A stretch of DNA of 19,350 nucleotides from JBQTHP01 sp052389755 (GTDB lineage Bacteria > Pseudomonadota > Gammaproteobacteria > Steroidobacterales > Steroidobacteraceae), in NCBI GenBank assembly GCA_052389755.1, contig JBQTHP010000202.1, forward strand, positions 1-19,350, written 5' to 3'. Below the pieces are notes generated by a model, which ran no database searches, was not told the origin of the DNA, and saw only the letters and a program-made list of their open reading frames with translations. The translations under genes and the position numbers were made by a program. Below are positions 1-6,569 of the stretch, piece after piece. Position 1 is the first letter of the stretch, and the number at the start of each line of letters is the position of its first letter.

Positions 1-212
1 TGCGCCAGCCGGGCTACGGCACGAGCTACGTCACCGGCAAGTACCTGCTCGAAGAGCTGATGAAGGAGCGCTCCGGACAGCTCGGAGACGATTTCAGAAT
101 GCGACGCTTCTTCGAGGAACTGAACGCTGCCGGTGTCATTCCCGTCTCGCTGATCCGTTGGCAGCTGACCGGCAAGGACGACGAGATAAAGGCGTTGATG
201 CGGACGAACTGA
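1..212 (+). CDS. DUF885-family protein, C-terminal fragment (5' end outside window)
   Basis: The frame beginning with the codon at base 3 is open from the window edge to TGA at 210-212 and gives the last 69 residues of a larger protein. It starts RQPGYGTSYVTGKYLLEEL and ends IKALMRTN. The QPGYGTSY-GK stretch followed by a helical tail is what I know from the C-terminal end of DUF885 proteins, a family of mostly uncharacterised, often exported, metallopeptidase-like proteins. No catalytic motif lies in this fragment, so activity cannot be judged. Family assignment rests on recognising a short motif. The gene is not obviously linked to the methanol block: about 250 bases separate it from the next clear gene. 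Confidence 0.6.
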   Translation, partial: RQPGYGTSYVTGKYLLEELMKERSGQLGDDFRMRRFFEELNAAGVIPVSLIRWQLTGKDDEIKALMRTN

Positions 213-345
213 CGGGCGCAGCCCACACGATCTCTTCGGTGGCAAACAGTCCGCGCCCACCGTTCATGAACTCACGCAACGCGCGCAGCTCCTCGTCGCT
301 CAGCCTGGGGATCGTGATCTCGAAGCGCACATGGGATCCCGGCAT
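136..345 (-). CDS. possible small ORF (69 aa), uncertain
   Basis: An open frame on the minus strand starts with ATG at 345 and stops at 136. Its first 45 residues (MPGSHVRFEITIPRLSDEEL, then RALREFMNGG) have a protein-like mix of hydrophobic and charged residues, and most of that part lies outside any plus-strand gene. The last third runs antisense to the DUF885 tail and becomes Ser/Arg rich, as shadow frames do. No good ribosome binding site precedes ATG 345. I do not recognise a family. It may be a real small gene, a remnant of one, or chance. It is listed because it is the only coding candidate in the 213-462 gap. Confidence 0.2.
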   Translation of the reverse strand: MPGSHVRFEITIPRLSDEELRALREFMNGGRGLFATEEIVWAAPVSSSASTPLSRRPCRSAANGSARRE

Positions 346-462
346 CGTACGACGTCGTTCATCCCGTTCTCCCGCACAGGCGCATTCAGTTCTGTAACGG
401 GCCGGCGATCTATCGCAGGCTACCGGTGACAGCTTAGGATTCAATGACCACGGGGGGGCCTG

Positions 463-2133
463 ATGGGCAGCAATGATGTGATCGGCGCGCCGAATCGAAT
501 CGCACATCCTTCGACCGGCATTCTGGACAAAGAGCGCACGATCGCCGCGGCGGGCTTCAGTCGCTGGCTGGTGCCGCCTGCGGCGCTCGCCATTCACCTC
601 TCCATCGGAATGGCTTACGGTTTCAGCGTGTTCTGGCTGCCGCTCGCGCGCGCGATCGGCATCGAGCGATCCGTAACGTGCAGCGACGCGGGTTTTTTCA
701 CCCTGCTCGTGTCCACGAGCTGCGACTGGCCCGTGTCGATGCTCGGGTGGATGTACACGCTGTTCTTCGTCTTTCTCGGATCTTCGGCCGCGGTGTTTGG
801 TCACTGGCTCGAGACCGCAGGCCCGAGAAAGGCCGGCGTCGTCGCGGCATTGTGCTGGAGCGGCGGCTTTCTGATCTCGGCGCTAGGCGTCTACACGCAC
901 CAGATCTGGCTGATGTGGCTGGGCTCGGGCGTCATCGGCGGCATCGGACTCGGGCTGGGCTACATCTCACCGGTATCCACACTCGTGAAGTGGTTTCCGG
1001 ATCGCCGGGGCATGGCAACGGGCCTTGCGATCATGGGTTTCGGCGGCGGTGCCATGATCGGCGCTCCGCTTGCCGACCGCCTGATGAACGTCTTCGCGAG
1101 CGAGACTTCCGTCGGTGTATGGCAAACGTTCATCGTCATGGGAGGGCTGTACTTCGTCGCGATGATGCTCGGTGCATTCGGCTATCGGGTTCCGCCGCTC
1201 GGCTGGCGTCCGGCAGGCTGGCAGCCTCCACAGCAGAACCAGCGCCTCGTCACTTCCCGCCACGTGCACGTGAACGTAGCGCCGCGTACGCCGCAATTCT
1301 GGCTACTTTGGGGCGTGCTGTGCCTCAACGTCAGCGCCGGCATCGGCGTGATCGGCATGGCCTCCCCCATGCTGCAGGAAGTGTTCGGCGGCCAGCTGAT
1401 CCACGTGCCGCTGCGGCTGGCGCAGCTCGCGGAAGAGCAGCGAGTGCAGGTAGCGACGATCGGGGCAGCGTTCGCGGGACTGCTCTCGCTCTTCAACATC
1501 GCGGGTCGGATCTTCTGGGCCTCATTCTCCGATTTCATCGGGCGCAAGCTCACGTACGTGATCTTCTTCCTGCTCGGCATCGTCCTCTATGTCTCAGCTC
1601 CGCTCGCAGGCGAAGCCGAGCGCATCGCCGTGTTCGTCGCGATCTTCTGCGTGATCCTCACGATGTACGGCGGCGGTTTCGCCACGATCCCGGCATATCT
1701 CGCCGATCTCTTCGGCACCCAGCACGTAGGCGCGATTCACGGCCGCCTGCTGACGGCCTGGTCGATGGCCGGCATTCTCGGACCGGTCGTCGTGAACTAC
1801 ATCCGGGAGTTTCAGCTCGCGCAGGGCGTGCCCGTGCATCAGGCCTACAACATCACCATGTACGTGCTGGCGGCCATGCTCCTCGGCGGCCTGATCTGCA
1901 ATCTTCTGGTACGACCCGTCAGCGAGAAGCACTACATGAGCGAGGAGCAGCTCGCGGCCGAACGAGCGAAGGCGCACGAGCGTGCGGCGGCTCCGCAGCC
2001 CGCGGGGTCTCCCGCTGGCGCGACGGCGGCCAGCAGCCGCCTGCTGCTGGCCGCCGCGTGGGTCGCGCTCGCGATTCCGCTCGGGTGGGGCGTCTGGATT
2101 ACGCGGAGCAAGTCCCTCGCACTGTTTCGTTGA
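463..2133 (+). CDS. MFS transporter of the oxalate/formate antiporter (OFA) family, with extra C-terminal TM segment
   Basis: This is a 556-residue inner-membrane carrier of the major facilitator superfamily. The first membrane segment (AIHLSIGMAYGFSVFWLPL) and the GLGLGYISPVSTLVKWFPDRRG segment between TM4 and TM5 are typical of the OFA group, whose known members exchange oxalate and formate or take up related monocarboxylates. A long hydrophilic loop sits near residues 240-270. After the usual twelve segments and an Ala/Pro-rich linker (about 500-525) comes one more hydrophobic segment ending in a WGVW motif. The start ATG at 463 follows a G-rich run rather than a clean Shine-Dalgarno site. 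It converges on fdh with 15 bases between stop codons, so formate or oxalate transport is a reasonable guess. Substrate is inferred from family and context only. Confidence 0.8.
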   Translation: MGSNDVIGAPNRIAHPSTGILDKERTIAAAGFSRWLVPPAALAIHLSIGMAYGFSVFWLPLARAIGIERSVTCSDAGFFTLLVSTSCDWPVSMLGWMYTLFFVFLGSSAAVFGHWLETAGPRKAGVVAALCWSGGFLISALGVYTHQIWLMWLGSGVIGGIGLGLGYISPVSTLVKWFPDRRGMATGLAIMGFGGGAMIGAPLADRLMNVFASETSVGVWQTFIVMGGLYFVAMMLGAFGYRVPPLGWRPAGWQPPQQNQRLVTSRHVHVNVAPRTPQFWLLWGVLCLNVSAGIGVIGMASPMLQEVFGGQLIHVPLRLAQLAEEQRVQVATIGAAFAGLLSLFNIAGRIFWASFSDFIGRKLTYVIFFLLGIVLYVSAPLAGEAERIAVFVAIFCVILTMYGGGFATIPAYLADLFGTQHVGAIHGRLLTAWSMAGILGPVVVNYIREFQLAQGVPVHQAYNITMYVLAAMLLGGLICNLLVRPVSEKHYMSEEQLAAERAKAHERAAAPQPAGSPAGATAASSRLLLAAAWVALAIPLGWGVWITRSKSLALFR

Positions 2134-2148
2134 CGCGCTCCGAGAGGC

Positions 2149-3360
2149 TCATTTGCCCCGCGCGGCCTTGAATTTTTCAGCCTCCTCGGAGCCCTTGGTC
2201 GCGTTGCCCGCGCTGTAGGAATGCGCGCCGGCCCCGGCCAGCTTCCCGGCATCCACGATCAGATACTCCGTGCGGATCGGGCGTTTCTCGAACCAGCACT
2301 CCAGGATCTCGCGCGTGCCTGCCGCATAGCGCGCCTGCGCCGAGAGCGACGAGCCGGACGTATGCGGGGTCATGCCTTCCCACGGCATCGTCCGCCAGGG
2401 GTGATCGCGCGGCGCCGGCTGCGGGAACCACACGTCGCCCGCGTAGCCGGCGAGCTGCCCGCTCTTGAGCGCACGCACGATCGCGTCGCGATCGCAGATC
2501 TTGCCGCGCGCCGTGTTCACGAGATAGGCGCCACGTTTCATCCTCGCGATCAACTTGTCGTTGAAGAGTCCCTCGGTCTCGGGATGCAGCGGCGCGTTGA
2601 TCGTGATCACGTCGCAGACCTTCACGAGCGACTCCACGTTCGGATGGAACGTGACACCCAGCTCCTTCTCGACCGCGTCCGGCAGTCTGTGCCGATCCGT
2701 GTAGTGCAGTTTCACGTCGAACGGTTTGAGGCGACGGAGCACGGCAGTGCCGATGCGGCCCGCGGCAACCGTTCCGACGTTCATGCCTTCGAGGTCGTAG
2801 GAACGCTGCACGCAGTCGGCGATGTTCCAGCCACCCTCGACGACCCACTGGTGGGACGGCAGATAATTTCGAACGAGCGAGAGGATCATCATCACGACGT
2901 GCTCGGACACGCTGATGCTGTTGCAGTACGTCACCTCGGCGACGGTGATGCCTGCGTCCATCGCCGCCTGCAGGTCGACGTGGTCCGATCCGATGCCTGC
3001 GGTGATCGCAAGCTTCAGCTTCTTCGCCTTGCGGATCCGCTCCGCCGTGAGGTACGCCGGCCAGAACGGTTGCGAGATGACGATCTCCGCGTCCGGAAGC
3101 TCCTTTTCCAGCACGCTGTTCGGTCCGTCCTTGTCGGCGGTTACGACGAAGGTGTGACCCTTCGACTCGAGAAACTTCCGCAGGCCGAGCTCGCCCGACA
3201 CGCTGCCGAGCAATTGCCCGGGCTTGAAGTCGATCGCCTTCGGAGTCGGCGTCGTCTGCCCCCCCGGGTATCGCTCGATTTTCGGAACGTCATCCCGCGG
3301 ATAGGTCCTGGGATAACCGGACACCGGATCATCATAGAGGACACAAACGATCTTGCTCAT
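2149..3360 (-). CDS. fdh: NAD-dependent formate dehydrogenase
   Basis: This enzyme oxidises formate to CO2 with NAD+ in the cytoplasm and is the last step of the methanol-oxidation operon. The 403-residue protein matches the metal-free D-2-hydroxyacid-dehydrogenase-type FDH of Pseudomonas sp. 101 and plants almost from end to end. Visible features are the CVLYDDPVSGYPRTY N-terminus, formate-pocket ITAGIGSDH (118-126), TYCNSISVSEH (144-154), the coenzyme loop GTVAAGRIG (196-204), NAD-selecting Asp222 in HYTDRHRLP, Arg285 in NTARGK, Gln314 in FPQPAP and catalytic His333 in MTPHTSG. ATG 3360 is preceded by GGGAA. A GTG at 3378 in frame would add six residues not found in the family. It lies 17 bases after gfa and is last in the operon. 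Confidence 0.96.
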   Translation of the reverse strand: MSKIVCVLYDDPVSGYPRTYPRDDVPKIERYPGGQTTPTPKAIDFKPGQLLGSVSGELGLRKFLESKGHTFVVTADKDGPNSVLEKELPDAEIVISQPFWPAYLTAERIRKAKKLKLAITAGIGSDHVDLQAAMDAGITVAEVTYCNSISVSEHVVMMILSLVRNYLPSHQWVVEGGWNIADCVQRSYDLEGMNVGTVAAGRIGTAVLRRLKPFDVKLHYTDRHRLPDAVEKELGVTFHPNVESLVKVCDVITINAPLHPETEGLFNDKLIARMKRGAYLVNTARGKICDRDAIVRALKSGQLAGYAGDVWFPQPAPRDHPWRTMPWEGMTPHTSGSSLSAQARYAAGTREILECWFEKRPIRTEYLIVDAGKLAGAGAHSYSAGNATKGSEEAEKFKAARGK

Positions 3361-3377
3361 GGCTGTTCCCGATTTCA

Positions 3378-3953
3378 CTACGCTTTCAAAACGCCTTTCG
3401 CCTTTGCGGTGTGCGTCGCGATGGCATCCATCAAAGGCGGCGACAGGCAGTCATACGGCTCGAGCTTCAGCTCTTTAAGGCGTGCGCGTATCGCGCCCAT
3501 CTGGTCGGGCTTCGTTCCGGACTCGATTATCGAGGAGACGAACGCCGCGAACTCGGGGGCGGCCCAGCCGCGCTCTTTGGAGAGCTCGACGTGGACGAAA
3601 TCGAATCCGTAGAACGGATGGTTCTTGTTCTCGATGCGCCCGTACAGGTGCACGCCGCAACCCGTGCAGGCCTGCCGCTGGATGGCGGCGTTCGCGTCCA
3701 CCACCTTCAGCTTCTGCGCGTTGGAGGTGACGTTGAGCTTATCGCGCCCGACCACTGCGACCAGTGAGAACAACGCGCCTTCCGGCTTCCAGCATTTGGT
3801 GCAGCCGCAGACGTGATTGAAGGCGACGTTGGCCCCGAGACTGACCGTCACGGGCGACTGGGAACACTTGCACGTGAGCGTCCCGCCCTTGAAGTCGGGG
3901 GTTCCGGGCTTTACGCCGTTGTCCACGGCGGGATGAATCTTTATCGCACTCAT
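3378..3953 (-). CDS. gfa: S-(hydroxymethyl)glutathione synthase (glutathione-dependent formaldehyde-activating protein)
   Basis: Gfa joins formaldehyde and glutathione to S-hydroxymethylglutathione, the substrate of the neighbouring FrmA. Whether it is a true catalyst or a glutathione carrier is debated for the family. The protein is 191 residues, the usual length. The two zinc sites are complete: Cys28 and Cys30 (TCKC), Cys49-Cys51-Cys54 (CGCTKC), and Cys96 and Cys99 (CTGCG). The GYG-like HPFYGFDFVHVEL segment is also typical. The start ATG at 3953 has a GGAGAGG site six bases upstream. A longer frame reaching 4046 would overlap frmA and was not used. It sits 37 bases after frmA and 17 before fdh, so it should share their transcript. 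Confidence 0.95.
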   Translation of the reverse strand: MSAIKIHPAVDNGVKPGTPDFKGGTLTCKCSQSPVTVSLGANVAFNHVCGCTKCWKPEGALFSLVAVVGRDKLNVTSNAQKLKVVDANAAIQRQACTGCGVHLYGRIENKNHPFYGFDFVHVELSKERGWAAPEFAAFVSSIIESGTKPDQMGAIRARLKELKLEPYDCLSPPLMDAIATHTAKAKGVLKA

Positions 3954-3990
3954 TGTTGCCTCTCCGTCTGACTGTCGTTTGAAAAACCGT

Positions 3991-5100
3991 TCAGAACACC
4001 GCGACGCTGCGGATCGACTCGCCCTTGTGCATGAGATCGAACGCATCGTTGATCTTCTCGAGCGGCATCTTGTGTGTGATCAGATCATCGATGTTGATCT
4101 TCTTCTCCATGTACCAGTCCACGATCCGGGGAACGTCCCTGCGGCCGCGTGCGCCGCCAAATGCAGTGCCCTTCCACACCCGTCCCGTGACGAGCTGGAA
4201 GGGACGCGTCTTGATCTCCTGGCCCGCCCCCGCGACGCCGATGATCACGGACACGCCCCATCCGCGATGACAGCATTCGAGCGCCTGGCGCATGAGATCG
4301 ACGCTGCCGACGCACTCGAAGCTGTAGTCCGCCCCGCCGTCGGTGAGACCGACGAGGTGCTGGACCAGATCACCCTCTACCTCGCGCGGATTCACGAAGT
4401 GGGTCATGCCGAATTTCTCGGCGAGCGGCTTGCGCCGCTGATTGATGTCCACGCCGATGATCCTGTTCGCCCCGACCAGCCGCGCGCCCTGGATCACGTT
4501 GAGACCGATCCCGCCGAGGCCGAAGACGACCACGTTCGCGCCCGGCTCCACCTTGGCCGTGTTGATCACTGCACCGATGCCGGTCGTAACGCCGCACCCG
4601 ATGTAGCAGACCTTCTCGAACGGTGCGTCCTCGCGGATCTTCGCGACGGCGATTTCCGGCAGCACGGTGAAGTTCGAGAACGTCGAGCAACCCATGTAGT
4701 GATGGATCTTCTCGCCGCCGATCGAGAAGCGGCTCGTGCCGTCGGGCATCACGCCCTTGCCTTGAGTCGCGCGGATCGCGGTGCAGAGATTGGTCTTGCC
4801 CGAAAGGCACGATTTGCACTGGCGACACTCCGGCGTATACAGCGGAATGACGTGATCGCCCTTGCGCACGGAGGTCACGCCGGGGCCGACATCCACGACG
4901 ATGCCGGCGCCCTCGTGGCCGAATATGACGGGGAAAAGACCTTCCGGGTCGGCACCCGAGCGTGTGAATTCGTCGGTGTGGCAGATGCCCGTGGCCTTGA
5001 TCTCGACCAGCACCTCGCCCGCGCGCGGCCCGTCGAGCTCCACCGTGGTCACCTCGAGCGGCTTGCCCGCCGCGTACCCGACTGCAGCTTTCGTCTTCAT
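3991..5100 (-). CDS. frmA: S-(hydroxymethyl)glutathione dehydrogenase / class III alcohol dehydrogenase
   Basis: This zinc enzyme oxidises S-hydroxymethylglutathione to S-formylglutathione with NAD+ in the cytoplasm. The 369-residue length is exact for class III ADH. Visible features: catalytic-zinc Cys in GICHTDEFTRSGADPEG with the GHEGAG His/Glu, the four-cysteine structural zinc site in CRQCKSCLSGKTNLC, the third catalytic-zinc ligand in YIGCGVTTGIGA, the Rossmann loop GLGGIGLNVIQG and the following GVDIN. RPFQLVTGRVWKGTAFGG is the family signature near the C-terminus. The start at 5100 follows GGGAGG ten bases upstream. It begins 21 bases after xoxJ. S-formylglutathione hydrolase, the usual partner, is not next to it, so that step must be encoded elsewhere. 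Confidence 0.96.
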   Translation of the reverse strand: MKTKAAVGYAAGKPLEVTTVELDGPRAGEVLVEIKATGICHTDEFTRSGADPEGLFPVIFGHEGAGIVVDVGPGVTSVRKGDHVIPLYTPECRQCKSCLSGKTNLCTAIRATQGKGVMPDGTSRFSIGGEKIHHYMGCSTFSNFTVLPEIAVAKIREDAPFEKVCYIGCGVTTGIGAVINTAKVEPGANVVVFGLGGIGLNVIQGARLVGANRIIGVDINQRRKPLAEKFGMTHFVNPREVEGDLVQHLVGLTDGGADYSFECVGSVDLMRQALECCHRGWGVSVIIGVAGAGQEIKTRPFQLVTGRVWKGTAFGGARGRRDVPRIVDWYMEKKINIDDLITHKMPLEKINDAFDLMHKGESIRSVAVF

Positions 5101-5121
5101 GCCTGCTTTACCTCCCGGTTC

Positions 5122-6057
5122 CTACTCCGGCTCGAGCTTCAGCGGAATGCGCTTGGGCACGCTGCCCGCGCGCACGGCTTCGTCCGACCGGAAATCCGCG
5201 GTCACCTTGCCGCTGGCATCGACCAGCGGAACGCGGAAGCTCGTGAGGATTTTGTCGATCCTCTCCTGATGGCTCGCGATCCAGCCGTCGAGAGTCTCTT
5301 TCCATTCCTTCTCCCCGAAGCGCACGCCCATCGAGATCTGGTAGTCGAACTTGATCTGCGGATCTGGTTTGAAAGGCACCGCGCGCCAGGCTGGAAACGC
5401 GGCATGCTGGCGAACGAGGAGGCCGGCGATGGGGCCCCACACGATCGCAAGATCGATCTTCCCCGCAGTGAAGTCGCGCCCGATGGTGAGCGCAGGGTTT
5501 TCCGCCGGATCACCGCTCTGCTGTGCGTACACGGCCGCTTGGTCGAGGAGGCCATTGCGCAGCAGCCAGTCCGTGCCGGGTGACTGGGAGAACACTCCGA
5601 TCCGAAGCGCCTGCAGCCTCTCTCGCGGCAGCTTCAGCAGATCTTCCGCGCTCTCGAGATTCTCGAATTCCGGGCGTGAAGGAAACACCAGCGCGTACGT
5701 GGAGTGCATGTACGGCCGCGTCGTGGCGGTGAGCTCGTACCCCGTGGGCACCCCGATGATCACGTCGCACTTGAACTGCCGGGTGGTCGGATCCCGCTGC
5801 CGCAACGTGTTGCGCACGAACCCCATGCGCTGCGGGAAGAACGTGTACTCGACGCGTCGATCGAGATGGCGTGCCAGCTCCTCGGCGATCCTGTTCTCGT
5901 AGCCCTCGCCACGTTCGTTCGACAAGGGCATGTTGTTCGGGTCCGCGCACACGCGCAGAGCCGTTTCTGTTTGGGTCTCCGCAAGAGCTGCAACCGCAGC
6001 GAGCGCTCCCACGCACACACCGGGCAGCAGCGAGCAGGGATGACGGCGCGGGCGCAT
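5122..6057 (-). CDS. xoxJ: PQQ-dehydrogenase-associated periplasmic binding protein (XoxJ/MxaJ type)
   Basis: This 311-residue exported protein belongs to the periplasmic binding-protein fold family found beside XoxF and MxaF. In that family it is thought to help activate or assemble the methanol dehydrogenase rather than feed an ABC transporter, and no permease or ATPase gene is present here. An N-terminal signal peptide runs to about residue 26 (LAALAETQ-like cut, ALA-ET). The mature start LRVCADPNNMPLSNERGEGYENRIAEELA is the hallmark of the group, as are CDVIIGVPTGYE (97-108 region) and RPYMHSTYALVF. The gene begins six bases after the xoxG stop and ends 21 bases before frmA, so it belongs to the operon. 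The exact biochemical role of XoxJ is not settled. Confidence 0.92.
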   Translation of the reverse strand: MRPRRHPCSLLPGVCVGALAAVAALAETQTETALRVCADPNNMPLSNERGEGYENRIAEELARHLDRRVEYTFFPQRMGFVRNTLRQRDPTTRQFKCDVIIGVPTGYELTATTRPYMHSTYALVFPSRPEFENLESAEDLLKLPRERLQALRIGVFSQSPGTDWLLRNGLLDQAAVYAQQSGDPAENPALTIGRDFTAGKIDLAIVWGPIAGLLVRQHAAFPAWRAVPFKPDPQIKFDYQISMGVRFGEKEWKETLDGWIASHQERIDKILTSFRVPLVDASGKVTADFRSDEAVRAGSVPKRIPLKLEPE

Positions 6058-6063
6058 CTACCC

Positions 6064-6489
6064 CTACTCGATTGCCGACAGGCGGCCCGGTTGAATCCGG
6101 CCATCCGAGCGACCCTTCAGATATGCGTACAGCCCTTCCCAGTTCTGCATCACCATCGTACTGGCACTGAACGGTGGCATGCCCTTCTCGGGGCGGCCGG
6201 TGATCATCACCGTATGGAATTCTTCCTTGCTCAGCTTCTTCATCGATTCGACGAGCGGAGGTCCGACCAGTCCTTCCTGTTGAGCGCCATGACAGCGCTC
6301 GCACGCGAGTGCACGCCAGGTCTTCCAGCCCTGCAGCGTCCGCGCATCGACTTTGTTGCCGTCTTGTACGGTGTAAAGCGGCGCATTCGCGCGTGACGGC
6401 GTCGCTGTCGTAGTCGGGACCGGAGCCGGAGCGTTGTCGGTTACATCGGTCGACGCGGCGAGCAGAACCACCATTGCAAGCAGTCGCAT
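6064..6489 (-). CDS. xoxG: c-type cytochrome, electron acceptor of XoxF (XoxG-like)
   Basis: This is a 141-residue exported monohaem cytochrome c. A short signal peptide (MRLLAMVVLLAAST) is followed by a Pro/Thr-rich linker to about residue 35. Haem attachment is CERCH at 63-67, and Met104 in the EKGMPPF motif is the likely sixth ligand. In this family the cytochrome takes electrons from the PQQ of XoxF in the periplasm and passes them to the respiratory chain. The position between xoxF and xoxJ is the canonical xoxFGJ order. The 80-base gap from xoxF contains a 16-bp perfect hairpin, which may set a lower level of this protein than of XoxF. Assignment as XoxG uses context, since small cytochromes of this type are otherwise hard to tell apart. 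Confidence 0.9.
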   Translation of the reverse strand: MRLLAMVVLLAASTDVTDNAPAPVPTTTATPSRANAPLYTVQDGNKVDARTLQGWKTWRALACERCHGAQQEGLVGPPLVESMKKLSKEEFHTVMITGRPEKGMPPFSASTMVMQNWEGLYAYLKGRSDGRIQPGRLSAIE

Positions 6490-6509
6490 TCAGATCGCTC
6501 CGGCACAAG

Positions 6510-6544
6510 GCGGTATGCCCGTCCCCGAGGGACGGGCATACCGC
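6510..6544 (-). terminator. perfect 16-bp hairpin between xoxF and xoxG (attenuator or mRNA-stabilising stem)
   Basis: Bases 6510-6525 (GCGGTATGCCCGTCCC) are exactly complementary to 6529-6544, with a three-base CGA loop. On the minus strand no run of T follows, so it is not a standard intrinsic terminator. Its place directly after an abundant enzyme gene and before a cytochrome gene suits partial termination or protection of the xoxF message from 3' exonucleases. The stem is directly visible; the function is inferred. Confidence 0.6.
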
Positions 6545-6569
6545 GGCTCTTCACGACACCAGAACTGCT

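Noticed and set aside
2221..3612. 463-codon plus-strand open frame opposite fdh and gfa
   Set aside because: It is antisense to two well-recognised enzymes, is Arg/His/Asp rich with no family motif, and crosses their boundary. It is a shadow caused by few TTA, CTA and TCA codons in GC-rich genes.
3979..5583. 534-codon plus-strand open frame opposite frmA and xoxJ
   Set aside because: Same type of shadow; it spans two unrelated genes on the other strand and shows no protein-like domains.
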